This document shows, piece after piece, positions 1 through 9,663 of a stretch of 64,000 nt of DNA (positions are counted from its first letter, which is position 1; each line of letters starts with the position of its first letter). The position numbers and the translations under genes are program-made. The notes beneath the pieces were generated by a model. That model did no database searches. It saw nothing but the letters and a program-made list of their open reading frames with translations, and was not told where the DNA came from. Origin of the DNA: Cedecea neteri (GTDB lineage: Bacteria; Pseudomonadota; Gammaproteobacteria; Enterobacterales; Enterobacteriaceae); NCBI RefSeq assembly GCF_000758325.1, contig NZ_CP009459.1, positions 930,001 to 994,000 of the forward strand. Direction: 5' to 3'.

Positions 1-420
1 ACCAGCGGCGCAAACATCGTTCTGGTGCCGATGGACGTGACCACCCAAACCATGATGACCCATAGCGATTTGGATGCGCTGGCCACCTGCGATAACCGCC
101 TGAGCCGTTTTCTCGTGGACACCATTCGCCCGTGGATGGATTTTTCTATGCAAACTCGCCAATTGCCTGGCTGCTGGATCCACGACGTGCTGACCGTCGC
201 CTGGCTGCTTGAGCCGGAGCTGGTGAGCTGGACGGAAGATTACGTGGATGTAAGCCTGAACGGACTGAGCCGCGGCAGAACCCTGCGCTATGGCCCGGAA
301 CATTTGCGGCTGGCGGTGAACGTTGACGCGCCTCAAGGCAAGCCGGTGAAGCTGCTGCAAACCGTGGATAACCAGAAACTGCTGGCGCTTATCGACCGGC
401 ATATCCGCCAGTTTGCATAG
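1..420 (+). CDS. Nucleoside hydrolase (inosine/uridine-preferring family), C-terminal part
   Basis: The reading frame is open from base 1, so the gene starts outside the window and only about the last 139 residues are seen. The segment NIVLVPMDVTTQ near the left edge matches the family's conserved region before the C-terminal helices, and the rest (LPGCWIHDVLTVAWLLEP, with an HD pair) fits the end of a ribonucleoside hydrolase that splits the N-glycosidic bond to give base and ribose. The Asp-rich calcium-binding N-terminus (DxDxxxDD) is outside the window, so activity cannot be judged. It ends in TAG and is followed at once by a strong hairpin terminator. Its nearest neighbours converge on it and are unrelated. 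Family assignment fairly secure; substrate unknown. Confidence 0.72.
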   Translation, partial: TSGANIVLVPMDVTTQTMMTHSDLDALATCDNRLSRFLVDTIRPWMDFSMQTRQLPGCWIHDVLTVAWLLEPELVSWTEDYVDVSLNGLSRGRTLRYGPEHLRLAVNVDAPQGKPVKLLQTVDNQKLLALIDRHIRQFA

Positions 421-427
421 AAAAGAG

Positions 428-449
428 AAAGGGCGCATAGGCGCCCTTT
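428..449 (+). terminator. Hairpin terminator after the nucleoside hydrolase gene
   Basis: GGGCGC-ATAG-GCGCCC stem flanked by AAA and TTT, eight bases past the stop codon. The same hairpin recurs at 587-608. Confidence 0.8.
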
Positions 450-455
450 CATACT

Positions 456-582
456 GCTAACAAACTTTGGTGATAGAAGAAACACCAGACGACTCGTTAA
501 AAAACAGGAAAATCAATTCGTTGATTTTCGGCTGATAACCACAAAGAGGGAAAAACCACGCTTTTTCCCTCTTTGTCAGCAA
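456..582. repeat. Dispersed repeat, copy A
   Basis: Shares three blocks in the same order with 59229-59335: AGAAGAAACACCAGA, a small ATCAATTCG hairpin, and a long GAGGGAAAAACCACGC hairpin. In this copy the last block forms a perfect 15-bp inverted repeat (541-555 with 562-576, six-base loop CCACGC) and the middle block an 8-bp stem with TTCG loop (509-516 with 521-528). It lies between two convergent transcription units, so it may add to termination. No coding potential seen. Confidence 0.7.
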
Positions 583-586
583 CATC

Positions 587-608
587 AAAGGGCGCATAGG
601 CGCCCTTT
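587..608 (-). terminator. Hairpin terminator after the amino-acid ABC operon
   Basis: Stem GGGCGC-ATAG-GCGCCC immediately past the ATPase stop codon, identical to the hairpin at 428-449. Confidence 0.7.
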
Positions 609-609
609 T

Positions 610-1341
610 TTACAGAACCTTGCTGAGGAAGGCCTGAGTTCGCGGGTTTTGCGGCGCGCTAAAGATCTGTGCGGGCACGCCCTGTTCCTGAATCACGCCC
701 TGGTCAATGAAGATCACCCGGTCCGCCACTTCGCGGGCAAAGCCCATTTCGTGGGTTACGATAATCATCGTCATCCCTTCCTGCGCCAGCTGTTTCATCA
801 CCGCCAGCACTTCGCCGACAAGTTCAGGATCCAGCGCCGAAGTGGGCTCATCAAACAGAATTATCGACGGCTCCATCGCCAGCGCACGGGCAATGGCCAC
901 GCGCTGCTGCTGGCCGCCGGAAAGGCTCGAAGGCCAGGCGTCGATTTTGTCCAGCAGCCCCACCTTTTGCAGCAGCTTTTCTGCGCGGTTTACCGCTTCC
1001 GCTTTGGACAGCCCTTTCAGCGACATGGGTGCCATGATCAGGTTTTCCAGCACCGTCATGTGCGGGAACAGATTAAAACGCTGGAACACCATGCCCACGC
1101 CTTCGCGCAGCGTGTTGAGGTTGGTTTTTGGGTCGTGTACCGCAAAACCGTTAACCACAACTTCGCCGCCGTCCGGTTTTTCCAGCGCGTTCAGGCATCG
1201 CAGAAACGTACTTTTGCCGGAGCCGGAAGGGCCAATCACGCAAACCACTTCCTGAGGTGCGATATCGCAGGAGATGCCGCGCAGTACGTGAGTTTTGCCA
1301 AACTGTTTCTGTAAATCCTTAACGTGAATCACTTTTGCCAA
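610..1341 (-). CDS. Polar amino-acid ABC transporter, ATP-binding protein (GlnQ type)
   Basis: ATPase of a polar amino-acid importer, 243 aa, the usual length for the GlnQ/HisP family. Visible motifs in order: Walker [10 protein letters not shown] (about residues 38-46), Q-loop [11 protein letters not shown], signature LSGGQQQRV, Walker [14 protein letters not shown] and the switch histidine in IIVTHEMG. It would act as a dimer on the cytoplasmic face of the membrane with the permease encoded just upstream. The start overlaps the permease 3' end by 23 bases, so translation is probably coupled. Last gene of a three-gene operon (binding protein, permease, ATPase). The substrate cannot be read from this subunit. 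Confidence 0.9.
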   Translation of the reverse strand: MAKVIHVKDLQKQFGKTHVLRGISCDIAPQEVVCVIGPSGSGKSTFLRCLNALEKPDGGEVVVNGFAVHDPKTNLNTLREGVGMVFQRFNLFPHMTVLENLIMAPMSLKGLSKAEAVNRAEKLLQKVGLLDKIDAWPSSLSGGQQQRVAIARALAMEPSIILFDEPTSALDPELVGEVLAVMKQLAQEGMTMIIVTHEMGFAREVADRVIFIDQGVIQEQGVPAQIFSAPQNPRTQAFLSKVL

Positions 1342-2083
1342 ACCTCTTTTCCATATGTTGCACCAGCAGCGAAAGCAGGAACGTCAGCACCCAGTACACC
1401 ACGGAGATGGTCAGGTACGGTTCCCAGTAAGTCGCGTAAGCGCCGGAAACGGTACGCGCCGCGTAGGCCAGATCGGCGAGGCCGATAGCGGACGCCAGCG
1501 ACGAGTCTTTCACAATAGCGATGGCGTTGTTGCCCAGCGGTGGCAGGATGCGGCGGAACGCCTGCGGCAGGATAACCTTACGCATCGTTTTGCCCCAGCC
1601 CATGCCCAGCGCGCGTGACGCTTCCATTTGCCCTTTGTCGATGGACTGAATCCCGGCGCGGAAAATCTCGGACACATAGGCCCCGGCGTTGAGGGTGATC
1701 GCCACCACGCAGGAAAGAAATGCGCCGTATTCGGAACGAAGGTCACGAGCAAAGTCCACGGACATCATCCCGCTGGTGATCATGATCCCGTCGCGCGGGT
1801 TAATAAACAGCGGTACCAGCGCAAAGTGAACCACCATGATCTGCACAAACAGAGGCGTGCCGCGAAACGCACTGACGTAAACGCGCACCGGCCACTGCAC
1901 GGCATAACGCAGCACGTGCTTCCACGGGCCGTCATCGGCGTGAGCCATACGCCCAAGCCCCAGCAGCAGCCCCCAGGTTGTGCCTAAAATCACGCAGATA
2001 ATGGTGCACTTGATGGTCATCAGCGCGCCCTGCATAAACAACGGCGCGTATTCTGAGATTATCTCCCAGCGAAATCCGGTCAT
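1319..2083 (-). CDS. Polar amino-acid ABC transporter, permease protein
   Basis: Inner-membrane permease of the HisMQ/GlnP family, 254 aa. Several hydrophobic segments are visible, and the family's EAA loop is seen as [22 protein letters not shown] near residues 155-175, the site that contacts the ATPase. An AGGAC Shine-Dalgarno lies about six bases before the ATG. A single permease gene implies a homodimer. It sits between the binding-protein and ATPase genes in one leftward operon. Substrate class (polar, perhaps basic amino acid) is inferred from the neighbours. Confidence 0.9.
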   Translation of the reverse strand: MTGFRWEIISEYAPLFMQGALMTIKCTIICVILGTTWGLLLGLGRMAHADDGPWKHVLRYAVQWPVRVYVSAFRGTPLFVQIMVVHFALVPLFINPRDGIMITSGMMSVDFARDLRSEYGAFLSCVVAITLNAGAYVSEIFRAGIQSIDKGQMEASRALGMGWGKTMRKVILPQAFRRILPPLGNNAIAIVKDSSLASAIGLADLAYAARTVSGAYATYWEPYLTISVVYWVLTFLLSLLVQHMEKRFGKSDSR

Positions 2084-2122
2084 ACCTGTCCTTTTTGGGG
2101 CCGGAATGGCCCCGATTGATAA

Positions 2123-2902
2123 TTACTCTGCCGGGAGGGTTGGAACGTTGTTGTCGAACCAGGTGGCGTAAATTTTAGCGTAGGTGCCGTCGGCGATGAT
2201 TTTCTTCAGGCCGGCGTCGATTTTGCCTTTCAGCTCGGTGTTACCTTTGGCAACCGCGATGCCGAAGTACTGGCGCTCAAACTTGCTGTCCGGCACCAGC
2301 TTAAGTGGTTTTTCCGGGTGGGATTTGATGTAGTACTTCACCACGCCCACGTCGCCCACGGCGGCGTCGATACCGTCTTCAGTCAGTTCCTGCAGCATCA
2401 GCGGCGTGTTGTCAAAGCGCTTGATATCGGTGCTGTTTTTACCCAGAACGTCGGACACCACAATGTCGCCGGTGCTGGAGTTAACCACGCCCACTTTTTT
2501 GCCTTTCAGGGAAGCAACGGAGTCCACTTTAGAGTCGGTCGGCACCACGATGGATTGCTCCGCCGGGAAGTACGGCGTGGAGAAATCGACCATTGCTTTA
2601 CGCTTGTCGGTAATGGTGATACCGGAAATGATGATGTCGCGATCGCCGGAGTTCAGCGTGGCGAAGATACCTTCCCACGGCGTGTTAACCAGCTTGATAT
2701 CAAACCCTTCGGCTTTAGCGATGGCTTTGATGATGTCGATATCGAAACCTTCCAGCTGTTTCTGGCTGTTTTCGTATTCAAACGGACGGTAGGTGCCGCC
2801 GGAACCCACAACGTAGGTTTGCGCCAGCGCCTGAGCAGAACTGAACAATGCCGCGAGCAAACACCCGCCAGCCACTACTGATTTCATCGCTTTAGTAAAC
2901 AT
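2123..2902 (-). CDS. Polar amino-acid ABC transporter, periplasmic binding protein
   Basis: Periplasmic solute-binding protein (SBP_bac_3 family), 259 aa. A Sec signal peptide covers about residues 1-27 (basic MFTKAMKS, hydrophobic core, cleavage near ALA-QTYV). The mature part begins with GTYRPFEY, then the family signature GFDIDIIKAIAK and GDRDIIISGITITDKRKAMVDFS, where the Arg and Asp contact the ligand amino and carboxyl groups. It is not close to GlnH or HisJ, so the ligand is left open; the ArgR-like boxes just upstream favour a basic amino acid. AGGGG precedes the ATG at good spacing. First gene of the operon. Confidence 0.9.
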   Translation of the reverse strand: MFTKAMKSVVAGGCLLAALFSSAQALAQTYVVGSGGTYRPFEYENSQKQLEGFDIDIIKAIAKAEGFDIKLVNTPWEGIFATLNSGDRDIIISGITITDKRKAMVDFSTPYFPAEQSIVVPTDSKVDSVASLKGKKVGVVNSSTGDIVVSDVLGKNSTDIKRFDNTPLMLQELTEDGIDAAVGDVGVVKYYIKSHPEKPLKLVPDSKFERQYFGIAVAKGNTELKGKIDAGLKKIIADGTYAKIYATWFDNNVPTLPAE

Positions 2903-2920
2903 AGAAGCCCCTGGATATAT

Positions 2921-2955
2921 GATGTTTTTATGCAGTTAATGTGCATAAAAATACA
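2921..2955 (-). promoter_or_regulatory. Candidate tandem ArgR boxes upstream of the ABC operon
   Basis: TGCATAAAAATACA at 2942-2955 matches the ARG-box consensus TGAATwwwwATTCA at 12 of 14 positions. A second, poorer match (9 of 14, right half good) starts exactly 21 bases away at 2921, the usual centre spacing of paired ARG boxes. The two together also form a TTTTTATGCA / TGCATAAAAA inverted repeat. The site lies about 20-50 bases before the binding-protein start, where a repressor would act. Confidence 0.45.
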
Positions 2956-3000
2956 TAATTACCCGAAATGCAGCAACAGATAATTCACGCTGAGTGATAA

Positions 3001-3969
3001 TTACTGACACTGAGGCTTCAGAATGGCGTCCAGCACTGGCGCCATATCAGGCCGCCAGGCGCCCTCTTCCCCATCGTAGAATTTTTCATCGCCGTTAACT
3101 GCATACGGAATCTGCGCTTTTTGTAATTCACAGGCGACAAACGTCGCCATCGCAACCTGCTGATCGACCGGCAGTTTGCTGCCAGGAGACCAGTTCCCGA
3201 CCCAGGAAAGGTGGCCGGTTTTCTGCTGCCAGTGCACGGCAGTTTCGATGCGGGCATGGATCGCCGCTTTTTCCGCATCCGTTCCCGTCGTCCACTGGTT
3301 TTTTCCGTTCCAGGTTTTGCCGTTCCAGTTTTTTGGGCCGCCCGGCATCAGATGCCAGTCAGCCATGACCAGCCCGTGGCGGGATTCAGGAATTTTAAGC
3401 GTGGCCAGCGCTTCCGGGGAGGCGTGGTTGCGTGGCGCAACAAAGATATGGCGCTGAGGGCTGATTTTATGAATCGCCTTCACGGTTTTGTCGTAAATCT
3501 GGTTGAGTAACTGAGGGTTGGCGCTGAGTTTCTCCTCCGGCTGCCCGATGATATCGAACACCAGCGAATCGTCATTTTTGGCAAAAAAGCGCGCCACGGT
3601 CGTCCACCACTCAACAATATCTTCCGCATTTTCAGCGGTCGGCTTTGCTTTCAGCTCCGCTGCCCGGTAGCTGATCACCGGCACGATATGGTACTGCTCG
3701 CAGGCATCAACGATGCGCCGTAAATGCACCAGTTGCTGATGAGTTATCGGCCCGGCAACGCGAATACGGACATGGCCAAAGCCTCGCTGCTGAAAGTCAC
3801 GCACCGTGAGAGGATCAAATTCGCGGATGCCTCGCTCTGTTACCGCCCAGTCAACGTTCATTCCCACCCCAAGCTGGCTGGTCCAGGTGGGCGGCAAAAC
3901 ATCCTGCTGCGCAGCAAACGAACTGGCACAGAAAGAGAGGGCAACCAGAATAAGAGTTGGCTTTAACAT
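3001..3969 (-). CDS. Secreted GH5 (cellulase-family) like protein, probably non-catalytic
   Basis: 322 aa. A signal peptide is evident (MLKPTLILVALSF..., cleavage near SSFA-AQQD), so it is exported. The fold reads as glycoside hydrolase family 5: MNVDW, GFGHVRIRV (Arg70), FDIIGQPEEKL, then ADWHLMP and LSWVGNW. In active GH5 enzymes the acid/base lies in an NEP motif and the nucleophile in GEFG; here these read GQP (Gln143) and GNW (Asn259), so both catalytic Glu appear lost. It may bind rather than cut polysaccharide. The frame is open back to 4110, with another ATG at 4011; 3969 is chosen because it starts the signal peptide, although no strong ribosome site precedes it. Neighbours give no clue to the ligand. 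Confidence 0.7.
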   Translation of the reverse strand: MLKPTLILVALSFCASSFAAQQDVLPPTWTSQLGVGMNVDWAVTERGIREFDPLTVRDFQQRGFGHVRIRVAGPITHQQLVHLRRIVDACEQYHIVPVISYRAAELKAKPTAENAEDIVEWWTTVARFFAKNDDSLVFDIIGQPEEKLSANPQLLNQIYDKTVKAIHKISPQRHIFVAPRNHASPEALATLKIPESRHGLVMADWHLMPGGPKNWNGKTWNGKNQWTTGTDAEKAAIHARIETAVHWQQKTGHLSWVGNWSPGSKLPVDQQVAMATFVACELQKAQIPYAVNGDEKFYDGEEGAWRPDMAPVLDAILKPQCQ

Positions 3970-4090
3970 CGGCGGCACGTTACTTAGCGAAGGAAAACTA
4001 ATATTTAGCATGCTTTTCCCGTTTGCGGGGAGTGAGGATTGCAATAAAAAATTAATCGTAATGCCGAGTGTGAAGGATTGCCAAAGCGAA

Positions 4091-4804
4091 CTACTCGTCG
4101 CTGAGCACAATGCCGAGCCTGCCGGCCATCTTCACAATCTCTTCAACCACTTCTGGCGTTGAAAATATCCCACAAGCTTCACGCTGAAACGCTAAATCCT
4201 CAGGACGAGTTCTGTCGCCATAAAAAAGGAAAGCACTGCTGTCATCATGCTGTCGGGATTTCCAGACCATGCCGTCAATGGTGGGATTTTGATCGTGAAT
4301 CGCGCGCGCCCAGCGCTGCGTTTGCGGGTAAACCAGGCGGTCGCTTAACAGAAAAAACTGCTTTGATAATCCCATCCGGTAAAGGTCTGCTGTTTTTAGC
4401 GTCACCAGCGTCAGCTCTCGCCTGAGCACCAGTTGACTCATTCCCCAGTGCCGCCACGGCCTGATGGATAAAAACCCCCGCCGCTCGCCGCCAATCAGGT
4501 CGTGAAAAAGCGTTTCGGCCAGCGCCCCTGCCATACTGTCTGCCGCATACAGGCTCGGCACCAGCCGCCCCTGTATATCTTTAAAGGGACTGAACCTTGC
4601 ACCGTAATCGTTGCCGGTCAGTTCACGTCCTGGATTAAAACTGTTTCCAGGCCAGGTCAGGGCATGACAGCGATAAAGGATCTTTCCCGCCGGTAATGTT
4701 TCTTTAAAAATCGGGATCGTGTTCCCTGGCTCAGGGAGTTCAGGGGCAAGCAGCGCAGGCTCACCAAAAAGTGCTCTCGTTTTAGCCTCATCCTTCGGCG
4801 CCAT
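4091..4804 (-). CDS. RES-domain toxin
   Basis: 237 aa, RES family, whose characterised members are ADP-ribosyltransferase or NAD-degrading toxins of type II modules. The Arg-Glu-Ser triad can be placed: Arg45 in ILYRCHA, Glu97 in GALAETLFHD and Ser183 in GMVWKSRQ, with the usual AFLFYGDR strand following. Start at 4804 is chosen because AGGAGG lies a few bases upstream and because it keeps a 17-base overlap with the upstream antitoxin gene; the frame is open to 4912 but that part lies wholly inside the antitoxin gene. Antitoxin first, toxin second and overlapping is the normal RES-Xre order. The triad is intact, so the toxin is probably active. Confidence 0.82.
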   Translation of the reverse strand: MAPKDEAKTRALFGEPALLAPELPEPGNTIPIFKETLPAGKILYRCHALTWPGNSFNPGRELTGNDYGARFSPFKDIQGRLVPSLYAADSMAGALAETLFHDLIGGERRGFLSIRPWRHWGMSQLVLRRELTLVTLKTADLYRMGLSKQFFLLSDRLVYPQTQRWARAIHDQNPTIDGMVWKSRQHDDSSAFLFYGDRTRPEDLAFQREACGIFSTPEVVEEIVKMAGRLGIVLSDE

Positions 4805-5597
4805 CCTGCAGCCTCCTGACCTCGTATTCAGCGGCCTGTAGCACGTTCGCCGGATACGCAGATACCATTTCGGCAGGTGTTTTCCCCGCCAGCAGGCCGT
4901 TAGAGGTAGCAAACCATTCTGCCAGCCCCCAGGCCGTTTTGTGCAGAGCGAAGGTATCCAGAAGAACTTTCATCACAGGCAGAGGACGGTAGTTTTCATC
5001 CAGACCATAGCGAGGATAGACGTTCCCAACGCCGCGTTTAATGACTGAGAAAATTTTGCCAGCCGCCTTCCAGCGCGTTGGCTGAGCCGAAACATTTTTT
5101 GTCGAGTAGCCGCCCAGCATGGCGATTTCATGGGTGGTCAGCCAGCCTTCGTCCGTTAACCTGTCCCGCGCCTGTACCAGACGGGCCTGGTTAATCACCT
5201 CATGCTGCTGAGCCGGAGGCAGAAAACTGCTTTGTGTCGCGTAACGCTTTGACGAATCTGCAGTGTAGCTTGCCGTCGGTTCATGGGCGACAAGCATGCC
5301 CTCACCGATAAGCTTCTCGCCATAGAGTTCCACCAGCTTTTCATAACCGTCATTAAGCTCCAGCGCCTGCTGCTGCGTTTGTAGCTCTTCGGTTGCCTCT
5401 AGCAGATGAGTGAGCTGGGTATGCAGCGCTTCCAGCCCGGAAACGCCACCGCGAAGCGCAAGCTGTAGGGTCAGCCCGGCTTCGCGCTTACTGTTTTGCT
5501 CGCGAACGCCTTTTGCAAGCGTGAGTTTCACGCTCTCGCTGTCAAACAGCACCCGGTCTTTTTTCTTCTCAATACGCCCGGTTTGCCTTGATACCAT
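4788..5597 (-). CDS. RES-module antitoxin with Xre/MbcA/ParS-type toxin-binding domain
   Basis: 269 aa. The C-terminal 60 residues (LLDTFALHKTAWGLAEWF, NGLLAGKTPAEMV) look like the DUF2384 toxin-binding domain that caps RES toxins. About residues 150-190 (GWLTTHEIAMLGGYSTKNVSA, then a basic stretch) may form the DNA-binding helix-turn-helix. The N-terminal 120 residues are charged and helical (EATEELQTQQQALEL), likely a coiled coil, and have no counterpart in the usual antitoxin of about 150 aa. GGGAGGG precedes the ATG. Repeated CTAAC motifs just upstream are candidate operators for autorepression. Role inferred from order, overlap and the C-terminal domain. Confidence 0.7.
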   Translation of the reverse strand: MVSRQTGRIEKKKDRVLFDSESVKLTLAKGVREQNSKREAGLTLQLALRGGVSGLEALHTQLTHLLEATEELQTQQQALELNDGYEKLVELYGEKLIGEGMLVAHEPTASYTADSSKRYATQSSFLPPAQQHEVINQARLVQARDRLTDEGWLTTHEIAMLGGYSTKNVSAQPTRWKAAGKIFSVIKRGVGNVYPRYGLDENYRPLPVMKVLLDTFALHKTAWGLAEWFATSNGLLAGKTPAEMVSAYPANVLQAAEYEVRRLQDGAEG

Positions 5598-5610
5598 AGC
5601 GCCCTCCCAA

Positions 5611-5648
5611 ATAACCTAACTAACCAAACTAACTTCAATAACCCTAAC
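5611..5648 (-). promoter_or_regulatory. Candidate autoregulatory operator of the RES module
   Basis: CTAAC occurs at 5616, 5629 and 5644, with related TAACC copies between, all 14-51 bases before the antitoxin ATG. A TATACT -10-like hexamer (complement of 5662-5667) sits just upstream. Repeated short sites next to an antitoxin start are typical of autorepression; the role is inferred. Confidence 0.4.
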
Positions 5649-5710
5649 AACTGTACAGATGAGTATAAAAAATGTCCAGACTGGAGACGGTAATCTGGAA
5701 AGCATCGCCA

Positions 5711-5741
5711 TAAAAAAAGCGCGACGTCTCTGCCGCGCTTT
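5711..5741 (-). terminator. Rho-independent terminator of the alpha-glucoside operon
   Basis: Read leftward: GCGCG stem, nine-to-ten base loop, CGCGC, then seven T, about 20 bases past the glvA stop. Confidence 0.85.
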
Positions 5742-5759
5742 CCAGTCGCTGAATAAAAC

Positions 5760-8701
<2,942 letters not shown>

Positions 8702-8850
8702 TTTTAAATCCTCATGTAACAACTTCGTAGAGTAAGAGGCGGCCTTATTTTTTTAGTTGGCCTGAAGCTGAGGATATGAGCGCGGGCGGTGGCTCGCCGC
8801 GCCAGGCGCAGCGATTCGTGATCGTATTCATGGTTTTTATTTGGCCAAAG

Positions 8851-8880
8851 TTGTCTACTTTTAATGTTAAAACTAGACAA
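8851..8880. promoter_or_regulatory. Inverted-repeat operator between glvC and yidP
   Basis: TTGTCTA (8851-8857) and TAGACAA (8874-8880) are exact inverted arms, with TTTTAA/TTAAAA forming an inner extension around the centre. It is midway between divergent glvC and yidP, as expected for the GntR-type regulator YidP; binding is inferred. Confidence 0.55.
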
Positions 8881-8925
8881 TTAACCGACATATAACGGCG
8901 GGATAACGCCTGGAGATGTCCAGCT

Positions 8926-9648
8926 ATGATCTACAAATCCATTGCTGACCGACTAAGGCTGCGGCTTAATTCTGCCGATTACACCATCGGCAGCCCCCTG
9001 CCTGGGGAAAAGAAGCTGGCTGAAGAATTTGGCGTGTCGCGCATGACGATTCGCAAAGCGGTGGACTTGCTTGTGGGTTGGGGGCTGGTTAATCGCCGCC
9101 AGGGCAGCGGCACCTGGGTCACCAAAAAAGATGTTCACCACGAAACCACCAACCTCACGGGTTTTGTGGAAGTGATGCGCAGCCAGGGCAAAGAGGTGCT
9201 GAGCGAGGTGCTGGAATTTAACGTGATGCCCGCCCCCCCGGCGATAGCCAGCCTGCTGCGCATTAAGATCGACGAAAAAATTTATTACTCCCGCCGCGTG
9301 CGTGCCGTAGGCGGCAAGCCGCTGATGGTGGAAGACAGCTATATGCCGGTCAAACTCTTTCGCAACCTGTCGCTGGCCCACCTTGAGGGGTCAAAATTCA
9401 GCTATATCGAAGATGAATGCCAGATAGTTATCAGCGGCAACTATGAAACGCTGACGCCGGTGCTCGCCGACGCCAAAACGGCCAGGCTGCTGAACATCGC
9501 GGAGGCAACGCCGATTTTGCGCATCACCTCGCTCTCCTACAGCGACAAAGGCGAGTTTCTTAACTATTCGGTGATGTTCAGAAATGCCAGCGAATATCAG
9601 GTGGATTATCACTTGCGCAGGGATCATACGAGGGTGCCGCCCGAGTAG
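8926..9648 (+). CDS. yidP: GntR/HutC-family regulator of the alpha-glucoside operon
   Basis: 240 aa. N-terminal winged helix-turn-helix of the GntR family (GSPLPGEKKLAEEFGVSRMTIRKAVDLL, about residues 22-50, then NRRQGSGTWV wing) and a C-terminal UTRA effector domain (about 85-235) that in this family binds a sugar phosphate. Located and oriented as yidP in E. coli, divergent from glvC and convergent with yidE. The inferred job is repression of glvCA released by a phosphorylated alpha-glucoside, through the 30-base palindrome upstream. The start ATG is close to the end of that palindrome, so autoregulation is likely. Confidence 0.88.
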   Translation: MIYKSIADRLRLRLNSADYTIGSPLPGEKKLAEEFGVSRMTIRKAVDLLVGWGLVNRRQGSGTWVTKKDVHHETTNLTGFVEVMRSQGKEVLSEVLEFNVMPAPPAIASLLRIKIDEKIYYSRRVRAVGGKPLMVEDSYMPVKLFRNLSLAHLEGSKFSYIEDECQIVISGNYETLTPVLADAKTARLLNIAEATPILRITSLSYSDKGEFLNYSVMFRNASEYQVDYHLRRDHTRVPPE

Positions 9649-9657
9649 TCGGGCGGC
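9636..9657. terminator. Convergent hairpin between yidP and yidE
   Basis: GCCGCCCGA / TCGGGCGGC, a nine-base perfect stem with a four-base loop that includes the yidP stop codon. No T-run follows, so a terminator role is tentative. Confidence 0.4.
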
Positions 9658-9663
9658 GATGAG

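Noticed and set aside
649-1314. Long frames (221 and 182 codons) opposite the ABC ATPase gene
   Set aside because: They mirror a gene with complete Walker and signature motifs and show no recognisable domain or ribosome site.
4805-4912. N-terminal extension of the RES toxin to 4912
   Set aside because: It lies wholly inside the antitoxin gene, has no ribosome site, and AGGAGG marks the start at 4804.
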